A stretch of DNA of 64,000 bases from Blattamonas nauphoetae (GCA_033064195.1 JARBJD010000316.1:1-64000), one strand, 5' to 3'; counted from the stretch's first letter, positions 43,191 to 54,093 are shown. Numbers and translations are program-made. Notes: generated by a model not told the origin, from the sequence alone.

Positions 43191-44319
43191 GGATGTCGGC
43201 CTGTCCACTTTTGGTTTTGGATGACGTGATTGTCCATTCTGTTTCGAAACCAAATCGATTCCCATCGATCGGAAGGACTTCGCGTTCAACATCGAAAGTG
43301 CCTGGCGGAACAAAGACATCGACATCCTTCGAGAACGGGTGAGTCCCATCGCCAAAGAATGTGACCTCGAATATCCCAGAGAAGGGACGGGCTGTCCGAA
43401 AACGAAGATCAAAGAACACGTCGCCCACCTGTTTGAAAGTTGTTCCGGCCACAAAGACGACTTGTAAGGCGGAGGGGCGGCGAACGAGGTCACTTCTGAG
43501 GCGGAGGGGCGGTGAACGAGGTCACTTCTGAGGCGGAGGGGCGGTGAACGAGGTCACTTCTGAGGCGGAGGGGCGGTGAACGAGGTCACTTCTGAGGCGA
43601 GTTGGATCCCGTTCCAATAAACCATAAAGTCGCCGTAGACAGCATCAAAGACGACGCCTGAATTCGAAGGTTCCACAGAGATTGGGATGAAGTTGGAATG
43701 AATCGTCCGCATTCCGCAACCATCGGTCCAGAGCGGGATCGAACACTAGTTCTGGTCGTCGTCTGAGAAAGGCACGAAATACTCTCCAAAAGGAATCCTG
43801 TTCCGGAGACGGATGTTCGAGCGGAGGCGGCGGAAGAAAGCGACAAGGAGCATTCGACCGAGGTGACATTGTTTGGGATGGAAATGGCAGAGTGACTGAC
43901 CCAGTCCACACATTGAGATCAGACGTCCTCCAAGACTGTTCCTATTGCCCTGGGACGAGGTGTTAGCCGGTGAAAAAGAATCGAGCTTTGTCATCAATTT
44001 CCAACTGTAAGACAGCCGACGTTACCATCATGGTGGTTGTTGGATATTCTTGAGCTGCTGTGACAGTGGGGAGATATCGAATGGAAGAAGAATCCGAGGC
44101 GATCAAGTCGTTCGGATTGAATGCCTGTTCGTACGTCAACTGAGAGTCAAAAGAGTCGTCGGGATGGATTGTATGGGATGAACAAAGATATGGAGTGAGT
44201 TGTGAGGAAATCTCGATCTCGATTGAACCTTCGTTGAAGAACGAAGGCGAGTTAAATCTGAATGTTGGTGCCAAAAGGCAACAGACATCACCGACGACAA
44301 CATATGTTGCATAATTCAT
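43190..44319 (-). pseudogene. Relic of a beta-rich protein, interrupted by a tandem repeat
   Basis: Three well-formed minus-strand stretches in different frames follow each other. 44319-43963 contains NYATYVVVGDVCCLLAPTFR and SIEIEISSQLTPYLC. About 43700-43590 contains GVVFDAVYGDFMVYWNGIQL. 43452-43174 contains TFKQVGDVFFDLRF, FSGIFEVTFFGDGTHPF and VDVFVPPGTFDVEREVLP. All are beta-strand rich, with bulky aromatics, unlike the helical gene next door. I do not recognise the family; the last stretch resembles an Ig-like domain. The 32-bp repeat at 43467-43594 interrupts it. The boundary with the HEAT-like gene at about 43190 is abrupt. Confidence 0.45.
43467..43594. repeat. 32-bp tandem repeat, 4 copies
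   Basis: The unit is AGGCGGAGGGGCGG followed by YGAACGAGGTCACTTCTG. The first copy has GGCGAACG where the others have GGTGAACG. On the minus strand one copy codes SEVTSFTAPPP-like residues, so it seems to be an expansion of a short coding segment. Three extra copies add 96 bp, a multiple of three, although the frame rotates inside. Confidence 0.9.
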
Positions 44320-44345
44320 GAAGTCAACGTGTAGTGTTACGGTGA

Positions 44346-45347
44346 ATGATTCAGACGCGATTTAACAGATATCCTTCAGTCAAGGGAATAGAAGCAATGA
44401 ATTATGGCCTGATCAAATCACTCAAAAATGCTCCCAGATTTTCAACAGGTGTGAACCATCACCAATCCATCTCACTTTATCGTTCCTTTCGTTTTCTCTC
44501 TTTCATTCCTGACTGTTATCAGAATGTCTCAAAAACTGACGACAAAGATGAGATGGTTTGTATTGAGTTCTTCTCTTTATCATCAGTCCAATCTCTTTTT
44601 CTCCCTCATCACTCCATTCCCCAGAATGATCTAACAATAGAGTCAGTGTTGGAATGGCTGAGTGATTCGTCTGTCCATCCAAGAAACAAAGTCCACTCTT
44701 TCCAATGGTTCCACATTCCCACTCTCCTCACAACCCACATCCAATCACAACCAACAACACAAAACAATGAAGTGCTCTCGCAGCTGCTTCAACGAATGAT
44801 GACGATCCTGGACGAGTGCTTCGATTGTCAGACTCCAATTGCGAACAAGCGACTCCTCCACTCTTCTCTCTCCCAACTTTCCCAATCTCCCTCCCTCGAC
44901 CCCAAAATCAAGCGAGGTATCGGCCAATGCTTGGATTCTCTGGAAAATGTGGAAGAGGGCCCTTTCGTTGTTGTGTCCAAAGAAGACTTCGAATCGATGA
45001 AAGTAGCCGTAAGTTCATTCTCCAATCTGCAGCAGATCGATCAGTTTCAAACATCATTCGGCGAATTGGAAAGGAAGAATGCTCAGCTGGAAAAGGAGAA
45101 GGCCGACCTGGTTGAGGAAAAGAAAACACAGCATTCGACGATCCAGTCTCTTCTGAAAGAGAAAGAACGGATTCAAAAAGTGAACGAGCAGCTTCGAACT
45201 GACTTGGCGAAACAGACACCGAAGCTGGAAGAGCAAGAGAGGAGTCTGACCAACGCACCACAGGCAATCCAAAGTAGTTATAGAAGCGATTTGGGAACCA
45301 ATCTGAAATTGTCATTGAAATCAAAACTGAAAGTCAAGTCCGATTGA
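44346..45347 (+). CDS. Coiled-coil protein, 3' end replaced by the mobile element
   Basis: 333 codons from an ATG at 44346. The N-terminal half is helical with VLEWLSDSSVHPRNKVHSFQ and LLQRMMTILDECFD, similar in style to the ARM-like genes. After residue 215 it becomes a long coiled coil (FGELERKNAQLEKEKADLVE, STIQSLLKEKERIQKVNEQL). The last 20-25 codons (from about 45273, including SDLGTNLKLSLKSK) come from the element's repeat: the same DNA follows the 301-residue element gene at 56264. The original C-terminus is therefore missing, although the frame happens to close at 45347. The first 70 residues may not belong to the gene; a later start is possible. Confidence 0.5.
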   Translation: MIQTRFNRYPSVKGIEAMNYGLIKSLKNAPRFSTGVNHHQSISLYRSFRFLSFIPDCYQNVSKTDDKDEMVCIEFFSLSSVQSLFLPHHSIPQNDLTIESVLEWLSDSSVHPRNKVHSFQWFHIPTLLTTHIQSQPTTQNNEVLSQLLQRMMTILDECFDCQTPIANKRLLHSSLSQLSQSPSLDPKIKRGIGQCLDSLENVEEGPFVVVSKEDFESMKVAVSSFSNLQQIDQFQTSFGELERKNAQLEKEKADLVEEKKTQHSTIQSLLKEKERIQKVNEQLRTDLAKQTPKLEEQERSLTNAPQAIQSSYRSDLGTNLKLSLKSKLKVKSD

Positions 45348-47352
45348 CCAATTTTGAATCTTGTATTAAAAGGAATTTATGACATTTTGATGACATCAAT
45401 ATTTGGCCTAAATTCTAAAAATATGTCCAATATTTTGACCTCGTGAAAAGAGTCATTTTTGAAGTAAATTTTGACAACATTCGAAAAAATGTTGGCGCTT
45501 TTTTGGTGTTTTTCCCTTTTTGACCACAAATCAGTCGAATCCAATGTGAGAACCATTTCGAAAAATTCTGCAAAAAATTCTAAAATCTTGGGGACACTGT
45601 CGGTCATCGATCAAGACAATCCTGATCAAAATCGGTTGGGAATTCGTCGAACTGTGTACCGAACTTAGGTCCAAAAAGTGACGAAAAAGTCGATGTTCAG
45701 ATTTCGCCACAATGAACACCTTTATGTCTCAAATTGTGTTCAAACACGTTCTAAAATTACGAAATTGATGTTGATAGGTGAAATTTTAGGAAAAAAGCAC
45801 TTTTGAAAAAAAAGTTTGATCCGACCCCACAACATATTTTGAAAATGACAAAATTTTTAAGGAGGAGAAAGTGACGTCTCGCTCTTCTCCAACACGTCAC
45901 TTTTCGCCCTCTGATGGTCTCAAAACGTGTCAAATCGGTAGTGGACAGGTATTCGCGTCATTCGGTTCTGACGATCCTCGACACACGATCGTTTTCACAA
46001 TTTTTTGTCAATTTTCATTTCTCATTGATTTCACGTCAACCACTTCACAATCGCACTCAAGCGACACTTTTTTGAGAATTCTGGTTGTACATCACCTATA
46101 GTTCGCTCTGGAGAGTCGGATTTTCGATCACACTTGTGACGACACATTTGCACCAACATTTTGACACTATGGATTTTTTGATCTGAATTTCGTTACAAAT
46201 CCTTCTTTCTCACGGTATGAGTGAGGTGTGCTCAAATTTTGAGGAGATTTTGTCGGATAGTTCTCCCATAAAGTCACTTTTTCATGTTTTCACTTCTCAA
46301 CTTTTGACCGTTTTTGTCACTTCAAAACCGACTGTAGTCCCTTTCATTTCATCACTTTCTCTCCCCATTTCACATTTGATCTCTTCACCATTCCTCTTCA
46401 TTTTGCTCATATCACTTCCATTTTGTGGGCCGTTCTCACTTCACTAGCACATCATTTTGATGCAATTTTCATCAACTTTTTCACAAAAACAGAGTAAAAG
46501 AAGGTGAAACAACCAACAATGAAACGGGCAAGTATGATACTGAGAGGGAAATTGACGAACGTGAAAACGGTGTGAAATGTGACACTAATAGTGAAAATTA
46601 GGTCTGTGTTCTCGGTTTTATGTCTTAAAAACAACAAAAATGATTCAAAAATGTTCATGAAATGATGAAGATTACGGAAAAATACCGAGATATGAAGTGA
46701 GCCGTTGAAAGTGAGATCTCGGTAAAAGTCCGGAATCTTCACTTAACGGAAATTAATGTGTTGAATTCGAGAAAAAGTTACAGTGAAAGAAACATGAATG
46801 AAGTGGTTAAAAAGGATACTCAATGAGAAAATGAAGACAGAAGTGAGGTCAAAAATGAAACAATAACTAGTGAAAATGAAGTGACAATTCAACCATAAAC
46901 AGTTAAAACAGAGCTGAAAAAAGAGAGAAATGAAAGCGGCATGCTCGTTTTTACGTAAATGTACCGAGATCTGATGACGATCCTGAAACTCCGCATAACT
47001 CTGTAAAAGTTCGGAAAATCCAAAAAACGAAGCATACGATCATGATCTCCAACTTCAGGAGATTCCAAAACGCGAAGAATCGGAACGAAACAAGCACTTG
47101 TGAAAAATCAGAGATCGAACCCATTGATCCTCGATCTGAGTGACAAAACCAAAACTGAGAAAACAACGAAAGAAAATCTAATTTGGAATTTTTTAATTTG
47201 TATTAAATGAATCCAACTGCGATGTACAAGGAAAGACGTCGAGTATGTTCAGAACAAGCATTAATTGAATCAATGAGAGAAGAGAACTGTACGCTGGTCT
47301 CTGAGTATGTCAGAAATAATGTGCCGGTGACGTATGTTCATGAGGGAGTTGA
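45273..47352 (+). repeat. Element direct repeat, left copy
   Basis: It matches 56264-59498: shared blocks include CTTGTATTAAAAGGAATTTA, AAATATGTCCAATATTT, GGGCAAGTATGATA and the whole gene start at 47207. It is about 1.1 kb shorter than the right copy because it lacks the GTACC hairpin array. Apart from the gene start it is AT-rich and non-coding. Confidence 0.85.
47189..47206 (+). promoter_or_regulatory. AT-rich start-proximal motif (114-residue gene)
   Basis: TTTTTTAATTTGTATTAA lies immediately before the ATG. Near-identical copies precede the polymerase gene and the duplicated gene start at 59355. It is probably a core promoter or initiator of the element. Confidence 0.6.
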
Positions 47353-47551
47353 ATGGAGGATAAAACCAAAGTTGTGGAATCAGGGAAACAGACCTCACTT
47401 AGCAAAACGTCTACACTACACTCAATCATTCGTCGAAAATGAACTGAAGAAATACAATTATGAACTCGTTGGTGAGTACACCAAAGTTCTGGTTCCATTC
47501 ACATCTCGAGAGATTGGTGGAAGTGAAGTGTTCAGAACTAGACTTGATTAA
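47207..47551 (+). CDS. Small element protein, 114 residues, unknown
   Basis: The protein begins MNPTAMYKERRRVCSEQALI and contains two similar halves: VSEYVRNNVPVTYVHEG and VGEYTKVLVPFTSREIGG. This hints at an internal duplication of a short beta-hairpin motif (xSEY...VPVTY). I know no family. It lies just upstream of the polymerase gene in the same direction. Its first 48 codons recur at 59355. Confidence 0.6.
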   Translation: MNPTAMYKERRRVCSEQALIESMREENCTLVSEYVRNNVPVTYVHEGVEWRIKPKLWNQGNRPHLAKRLHYTQSFVENELKKYNYELVGEYTKVLVPFTSREIGGSEVFRTRLD

Positions 47552-47621
47552 TGGCCGACTGCCAAGAAAAAGCCCCATCTGAGAAAACAGAAATAAACGC
47601 TCAACTTTTTTTATTTTCGGA

Positions 47622-47637
47622 TTTTTTAATTTGTAGT
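47622..47637 (+). promoter_or_regulatory. AT-rich start-proximal motif (polymerase gene)
   Basis: TTTTTTAATTTGTAGT stands three bases before the ATG at 47640, an almost exact repeat of the motif at 47189. Confidence 0.6.
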
Positions 47638-47639
47638 AA

Positions 47640-50600
47640 ATGGCACTGCTAAAACCAGTCAAGGAAAGAATTCAAGAAATTCGAGATCTCTTTCCGAATG
47701 CACAATTTCAATTTAGTGACGGTCGAACGTATATTCCAGACAGCAAAAATTATCAACATCATCGTTCATTTCTTCTGAATATGCTTCAACACACAGATCT
47801 CGAGTTTCCACATCCAACAAAGAATCTCGATCTCAATCTCATTCCAGATTTTATTGAACAAGTTAAACTTCGACAACAGATGGTGTCAGAAGATCGACTT
47901 GCTCACCGAATGATTGTTGAGAACATGAAAGCAAATCCAAGAGTGAACAAAGATGAACTGAAAAAGCAAGTGTTCAGAATGACATGGAAACTGAAATCAA
48001 TTGAAGAGAAACTGATGGATCATTGGATGAAGAATCTGTTAATCATTCAAAAGAAAAATGAACAGATGGAAAAGAGAGAAGTGCAGACATTCGATGGATT
48101 TGAAGAATGTATACTACTTGCTGAACCACGTGACAAAGCAGCATTCAATTCTTGTCTCATGGATGCACGAAGGAAGTTCAAAAAGAATGAAGTCGAGAAG
48201 GTTGAAGAGAATGGAAAACCATATCAACTGTACTTCCACAATCATCTGAAGAACGTTGAAGAAATCACAACATTCATCAAAGCAGTGTTCGACAAAGAGA
48301 AAGACCATCCATTCAAGATTAGTATTGACTTTGGAAAGATCATCGAGAGAAAAGACAAAGATGAGACAACTTACAATGACTTCAGACCAGAATTGGAGAA
48401 CACGTCAAAGAGTTTCCCAACTGTGATTCGAAGTTCAGGAGACATCAATGAGTATTCTAAGTATGCAATCAATCTTATCAAAGAATCTCAAGAGAGAACA
48501 CTGATGGATACGAAGACAATGTACATAGCATTCCACTCCATTCTGGTTGCGGTCTATCGATTCCCAGTTGCAGGAAAAGCAAATGCGATTCTCACTGAAC
48601 ACATCAAAACGAGAAACGTTCGGTACATCGATTCTGAGTTCAACATCTGCTTCTTTCAATCATTGTCGTTCCTCACCCTTCCTGAAGTGCCTGGGAAAAA
48701 GATATCAATCAATATGAGAAACGTTGAAGCAAAACGATTGTTCGCTGTGCATAAGAAGCTGACCCATCTCAAACCACATCAACTTACTGAGCACTTGCGA
48801 AAATATCCTGGATTTGATATTGCATGTGATATGGAGACAGTCATGCAAGAATGTAACATCACAGTTCACATTTATGAGTACGACGAAGACAAGAAACGTT
48901 ACTTCCTAAGTCAATCGTACATCAACGACAATGATGATGCTCGTGTTCTCCCACTTCTGATGATTCCACTCACTGCAACTCTCGTTCATGTCATGTTCAT
49001 TGTTGATCCTGAGAAAATCACTGGATATAAACTCTGTCCGTATTGTCAGTCAAGAGGATTCCAAGTCAAAGATTCTCACTTCAAGACATACTACGAGAAG
49101 CATCTCAAAGAGTGCAAAGAGCTTGATGGAAAACATGTGAAGAAGATCACTCTTGACAAAACACCAAGACCATATGTTCCACATATCCTCAACAATAGAA
49201 CTTATGAATTTCTGATGGCACATAAGAGACAAGACGAGTTCAAACCAACGCAGTACTACATCACATACGATTTCGAAACCATGGAAGATCTCATTCTTGA
49301 CAACTTGTTCTCTGATGAAAATACTCAGTTGATCTCACATTTAAAACCTCTCTCTGTTGCATCAGCAATTAAAACAAAATCAGGTGTGAAGTCAATCTAC
49401 TTTGATCTTCGAGATGGAAAAGACTTCGTGAAGCAGTGGATCAGAGAACTCTTCAAATTTGCAGAGACAGTTCGAGAAGATAACTACTACGAAGACCCTG
49501 AAATCCCCACACAAAATGAAGTCAGTGTGATTGGATTCAACAGTTCTAGATTCGACATCAATCTCATCTTTCGTGATCTCGTTGACAAGGATTGGAAAGT
49601 GGTGAGCTTTCTTGGATCCACAACAAAGTACAAACAAGTGTTGATCAGACATGAGAGATCACAACAGGTGCTTCGATTCATAGACATGATGTCATACACT
49701 GGACCAATGACATTGGATAATGCAGGAAAGGCTTTTGGTGGAAACACTACACTTCAGAAATCATTCTTTGCTTACGAATCCTTCGACTCATCAGACTACG
49801 ACACAGTACTGAGCAAACAAGAACCATTCTCTAAATACGAATTCTATTCGAGTCTGAACAACAGTGAAATGTCCGACCCAGATTACCAAATGTACCTTGA
49901 TGATTGGAACAGACAAGGATTCAAGAACCGTTGGGAATACCTCAAGTTCTACAACATCAGAGACGTCGAATGCATGATTGCACCACTAGACACGTTAATC
50001 AATTTGAACTTCCAGTACAAAGTGGATATGTTGCACAATCTCTCATTGTCAGCGAATGCTTCAGCAATCAAGTATGCTTGTGCGTATAAGGATTTCGATA
50101 TCGATGATGATTTCAATGGAGTGGATCAATCTGGTGAAATAAAAATCACCAAGCAATACTGGAAATACAAGGTTGCATCATACATTTATCAAGACCAGAA
50201 AGCACATCGCAGCACTGATAAAAATGTCACTGAAGCAGATTACGATTGGTTTGTTCAACAGTGCAAGAGAGTGTGCTACATCTGCAAGAGTCACTTCTCA
50301 CAAGCAGTTCGACCAACACTGGATAGAATCGACAATTCGAAAGGACATTCAAAAGAGAACGTTAAGATCTGCTGTGACTACTGCAACACATACAAGTCAG
50401 ACAAAGATGAACATCTCACAAGATTGAGAATTCAATTGAAGAAGTATTGCATCTGGAAATCATTACCTATGACTCTGACACATGAGCAGACCTACCATAA
50501 ACTGAGAGCAGCAGTGACTGGTGGATTATCGAATGTTCAGCACAGACAGAACATCAAAGACGTGACTCCAATCAATCACTTCACATATGAAGATGGAAAA

Positions 50601-52031
50601 GTTATCTCCAAGGACACAGAACACAAAATGACTCACGTCTGTGGTGTTGATTTCAATTCACTTTATCCAAGTGCTTTCTCATCAATCAAGAACAAGAACA
50701 ATCCATACACCAAACACAGAATGGTCATGCCAGGACGATGCTTATTCACCGCAACAGGAGATAAAGAATGTCGTAAGATCATCGAAGACAAGAATCAGAA
50801 GACACTATTTGTTGCAGAATTAAAAGGACATATCGACGAGAAGTACATACATGATTTCATTAACTTCCCACCTATCTTCAGGAACATCGTGGTCAATACA
50901 ACAGAAGAAACCATTGGAGAGAAGACATATTCGTTGATGAAGAAACATGGATTAAAGACTGATGACAAACAACGGAAGCTGACACAACTCTTGAGTACAC
51001 ACGATCAGTATATGTTCTTTTCGACATACTATCTGTGGTTCCTCATCGACTGTTGCCACTTCATTGTAGACGACATTGAGAGTGTGATGGTATTCTCGAG
51101 ACACGCTGGATTCGAACCATTTGTGACTTCGTTCATGAATGATCGAATTGAAGCAATGAAGGTTGGAAACAAAGGAAAGGAACAATTCTGTAAGACCAAC
51201 TTGAATGGGAGTTATGGATACGATGGAATGAACACTGAGAAATACAACTCGATCACAATCTGCAGTGAGAAGAGAACATACTTGAAGCAGATGATGAAAG
51301 GATTTGTGGCGACAAGAGAGATCAATGAGGACAACTACATCGTGATTGAAGACAGAGAGAAAGCATCGTGCAAAACATGTTTGCAAGAAGCAGTATTCAC
51401 ACTCGACAATGCCAAGTTCTGGTATCTGAATTTCGTCTACAATTTCATGTACAAATGTCTTGACATGAACAAGATTCATTTCTGTGAAGGAGATACTGAC
51501 TCTGCATACTGGGCTATCTCAGGTGATCCAAATGCTGGAATTCATCAACAATTTGAACACGTGATTGCTGACAAAGAATTCTATGATGCCCACAAATACG
51601 AATGGTTTCCCAATCCTGAAAAAGGAGTTGATGATGAGAAGAAGTTGTTGGGATTAGCAATTGAAAAGGAAGGTGAACAGATGATCTGTCTTGCACCAAA
51701 GTGTTACTCTCTCGATGAGAAATGTAAGATCAAAGGAGTGTCTCTAAAGAAAACAAATATCACAAGTGACGATTATGTGAAATGTCTTAATGGAGAGAAA
51801 ACTGTGACTACAACACTGAACTTCACCGTAAAACGGTTCAAGCATCATGATGATGCGTTTCAGACGAGAAGAGTCGTGAGTGAAGAGGACACCAATGGAT
51901 TTGAGATTGCGAAAAGACAACAACAGAAACTCAGTCTCAGTGGAATCCATCTGAAGGCAATTGTACTTGAAAATGAATCGTGTCCTCCATTCATTCATGG
52001 ACTGAAAGCTACTGATTATCTTATTGAATAA
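47640..52031 (+). CDS. polB: Protein-primed type B DNA polymerase with embedded HNH-like domain
   Basis: 1463 codons. The exonuclease motifs are ITYDFETMED (about residue 541), VIGFNSSRFDINL (about 632) and YNIRDVECM (about 771). Polymerase motif A is GVDFNSLYPSAF (about 1000), motif B KTNLNGSYGYDG (about 1185) and motif C EGDTDSAYW (about 1284). Between the exonuclease and motif A is RVCYICKSHF...TLDRIDNSKGHSKENVKICC...CN (about 877-935), a CxxC/CxxC zinc site with the DRIDN-H-N pattern of HNH nucleases. The first 500 residues carry a region SEFNICFFQSLSFL (about 328) and a CPYCQ...H zinc-finger-like site (about 465). In Polintons this enzyme copies the linear genome from a protein primer. 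The long N-terminal part may include the terminal protein or a protease-like domain; I cannot decide. Confidence 0.9.
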   Translation: MALLKPVKERIQEIRDLFPNAQFQFSDGRTYIPDSKNYQHHRSFLLNMLQHTDLEFPHPTKNLDLNLIPDFIEQVKLRQQMVSEDRLAHRMIVENMKANPRVNKDELKKQVFRMTWKLKSIEEKLMDHWMKNLLIIQKKNEQMEKREVQTFDGFEECILLAEPRDKAAFNSCLMDARRKFKKNEVEKVEENGKPYQLYFHNHLKNVEEITTFIKAVFDKEKDHPFKISIDFGKIIERKDKDETTYNDFRPELENTSKSFPTVIRSSGDINEYSKYAINLIKESQERTLMDTKTMYIAFHSILVAVYRFPVAGKANAILTEHIKTRNVRYIDSEFNICFFQSLSFLTLPEVPGKKISINMRNVEAKRLFAVHKKLTHLKPHQLTEHLRKYPGFDIACDMETVMQECNITVHIYEYDEDKKRYFLSQSYINDNDDARVLPLLMIPLTATLVHVMFIVDPEKITGYKLCPYCQSRGFQVKDSHFKTYYEKHLKECKELDGKHVKKITLDKTPRPYVPHILNNRTYEFLMAHKRQDEFKPTQYYITYDFETMEDLILDNLFSDENTQLISHLKPLSVASAIKTKSGVKSIYFDLRDGKDFVKQWIRELFKFAETVREDNYYEDPEIPTQNEVSVIGFNSSRFDINLIFRDLVDKDWKVVSFLGSTTKYKQVLIRHERSQQVLRFIDMMSYTGPMTLDNAGKAFGGNTTLQKSFFAYESFDSSDYDTVLSKQEPFSKYEFYSSLNNSEMSDPDYQMYLDDWNRQGFKNRWEYLKFYNIRDVECMIAPLDTLINLNFQYKVDMLHNLSLSANASAIKYACAYKDFDIDDDFNGVDQSGEIKITKQYWKYKVASYIYQDQKAHRSTDKNVTEADYDWFVQQCKRVCYICKSHFSQAVRPTLDRIDNSKGHSKENVKICCDYCNTYKSDKDEHLTRLRIQLKKYCIWKSLPMTLTHEQTYHKLRAAVTGGLSNVQHRQNIKDVTPINHFTYEDGKVISKDTEHKMTHVCGVDFNSLYPSAFSSIKNKNNPYTKHRMVMPGRCLFTATGDKECRKIIEDKNQKTLFVAELKGHIDEKYIHDFINFPPIFRNIVVNTTEETIGEKTYSLMKKHGLKTDDKQRKLTQLLSTHDQYMFFSTYYLWFLIDCCHFIVDDIESVMVFSRHAGFEPFVTSFMNDRIEAMKVGNKGKEQFCKTNLNGSYGYDGMNTEKYNSITICSEKRTYLKQMMKGFVATREINEDNYIVIEDREKASCKTCLQEAVFTLDNAKFWYLNFVYNFMYKCLDMNKIHFCEGDTDSAYWAISGDPNAGIHQQFEHVIADKEFYDAHKYEWFPNPEKGVDDEKKLLGLAIEKEGEQMICLAPKCYSLDEKCKIKGVSLKKTNITSDDYVKCLNGEKTVTTTLNFTVKRFKHHDDAFQTRRVVSEEDTNGFEIAKRQQQKLSLSGIHLKAIVLENESCPPFIHGLKATDYLIE

Positions 52032-52054
52032 ACACAAACTTTATTGTTGAAGAA

Positions 52055-52574
52055 ATGAATACACGACAGATCAATGCATTAGTGGATAGGTTACTGAATT
52101 GCACACAACACTCAAAAGAGAAAATATTCAATGTCAAGTTCAATAGAACCAACACTTTACCAGTATATGATGTCTATGATTCACATGGAGAATATGTCGC
52201 AAACGACGAAACATATTTCGAGGATTGGTTCAATGGTGGATTACCTCCTAATTTAACTATTTCAGATGGAACAAAAGTAGTCTCACAGTTTCTTATTGAA
52301 TTCTTGGGAAAACGTTTTAGTGATTGGAGATGTGAAAAAGCATACAAGATGTATAAAGAATATCATCGAAAGTACAATCAACAAGTGACACCAATTCTCT
52401 CACCAAGAGTTCGAAGCCCTGCAGAGGCAAGACCAATACCCATTCCAGTGCAAAGACCAATAGCAATAGAACCACCTGAATATCTAATTATTCCTGGACT
52501 GAAGAGAAACTTGAAATCAATGGGGTTTGAATATGAATATCCAATGAAGGAGAGGAAGTTCGAAGAGGATGCTG

Positions 52575-52605
<31 letters not shown>

Positions 52606-52972
52606 AGATGATGATGACATTATACCAATTTCACAGATGCAGGATCCAATAGAGAGAAATCCCTTCTTCACACCAACCGTGTTCAACCACCCAGTGAGGG
52701 AGATCAGACAGAATGAACCGACGACACAGCAAGTGCTCAATAAGTTGGCACAAATGAAAGGATTGTTTGATCATCAACAGAGAAACGATTCAGAAGATGA
52801 ACAGATCAAAGCTGAGAACTCAATAATGAAAAATCAAAAGCAGATGGAACACTTTATTACATCACACATTCTGGATGCAAATAAAATGAACAGAGACACA
52901 TTTGTTCGAGCCTCAATTAACAGAAAAATTGCGAACGAAGATCTTGACTTCATTCTGACACACACAAAATAA
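52055..52972 (+). CDS. Acidic element protein, 305 residues, unknown
   Basis: It begins 23 bases after the polymerase stop, so it may be expressed with it. The N-terminal 100 residues look folded (FNVKFNRTNTLPVYDVYDSH). A Pro-rich linker follows (PRVRSPAEARPIPIPVQRPI), then an uninterrupted Asp/Glu tract at about residues 170-188 and a helical C-terminus. The acid tract could mimic DNA or bind basic proteins. I recognise no family. Confidence 0.6.
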
Positions 52973-53077
52973 ATCCCATTCGGGGGAAGATCATTTCAGG
53001 ATTGGTATGAGGAATTCGATCACAGATGGAGTGTAGCACATCCGAGGAAAATTCAGAGAGAAAGAGGAAGTGACAGA

Positions 53078-54043
53078 ATGAGAATTGAGCCACCAACGAT
53101 ACCTAAAACAACAGTGAAAATCGTGTATCCATTTCGATCAAAAATGCAGTTCATGTCCAAAGCAATTACTGGTGATCCACAGAAGACATCAGACAGAAAG
53201 GTTCCACAGAATTGTGATCGACCATACTTTTCTCCCAAGTTCGGATCATGGGAAATTGATCTGGTTTTCATTCAATCACCAACGTCGAAAACAGTGCTGC
53301 AGATCTACCTCTTTGCCATCAACATCAACACTAAGTACCTTGTAGGAATTCCAGTTCTGGATAAATCATGGAGCAAAGTCAAGACTGCAATCAATGACCT
53401 GATTAATCATCGTGGCGTTAGCGTCAACAACATTCGTGGTGATGGAGAAGCTGCATGGACAAGTGGAGAAGCATCAGAGTTTTTCAAGGATCTGAATGGC
53501 AGTACATATTTCACAAGCTCACCATTCACTAATCATAATCGAATAGTCGATCGAGTGATCAGAACAATCAGAGATGGATTCCAAGACAATGCGACACAAA
53601 CGGCAAATCATTCCTTGATGAATGAGATGGTGGAATACTACAACGTGACTCCTCATCGAGCGTACTGGAACAAGTTCACTCCACAGCAAGCACAAAATAA
53701 TAGAGAGATAGAGGCACTGTATATCTCCAGTTGCGAAGAGCAATTGAAGAACATCCAAAGACAGCAGACAACACAGGTGTTATGGAAATACAAACCAGGA
53801 AACATTCTATTGATTCACCTTGATTTGGACAAGACTGTTGCCAAATTTCAGAAGAAGCGTAGACAGTTTCAATTCGTGGGGAAATTCATTGAATACAAAC
53901 ATGGTAATGTGGTTGCTACTCTACTGAATGGTCTCACTTGTCTGTCAAAAGTTGTCTACGTTCCGATCCAACACACAAAGTTCCATGCAGACTCTATTGA
54001 CGACTTAACTCCAGAGTTCATTGCGGAATTCGGTCTATTCTGA
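53078..54043 (+). CDS. Polinton-type integrase (rve/DDE superfamily)
   Basis: 321 codons. The catalytic core shows WEIDLVFIQSP (first acid, about residue 61), IRGDGEAAW (second acid, about 122) and SPFTNHNRIVDRVIRTIRD (third block, about 148). This is the NHNRIVD-type spacing known from Maverick and retrovirus-like integrases. A C-terminal SH3-like or chromodomain-like region (YKPGNILLIHLDLDK, FVGKFIEYKHGNVVATL) fits target or DNA-end binding. It joins the element ends to host DNA. Confidence 0.85.
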   Translation: MRIEPPTIPKTTVKIVYPFRSKMQFMSKAITGDPQKTSDRKVPQNCDRPYFSPKFGSWEIDLVFIQSPTSKTVLQIYLFAININTKYLVGIPVLDKSWSKVKTAINDLINHRGVSVNNIRGDGEAAWTSGEASEFFKDLNGSTYFTSSPFTNHNRIVDRVIRTIRDGFQDNATQTANHSLMNEMVEYYNVTPHRAYWNKFTPQQAQNNREIEALYISSCEEQLKNIQRQQTTQVLWKYKPGNILLIHLDLDKTVAKFQKKRRQFQFVGKFIEYKHGNVVATLLNGLTCLSKVVYVPIQHTKFHADSIDDLTPEFIAEFGLF

Positions 54044-54093
54044 CCTCAGAACTTCGTTCGCTTCAATTTAGTCTAATCTCAATAATGTTTCAG

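Noticed and set aside
45360-47180. Short frames in the non-coding block of the left repeat
   Set aside because: They are not conserved in the right repeat copy and are AT-rich with no recognisable domain.
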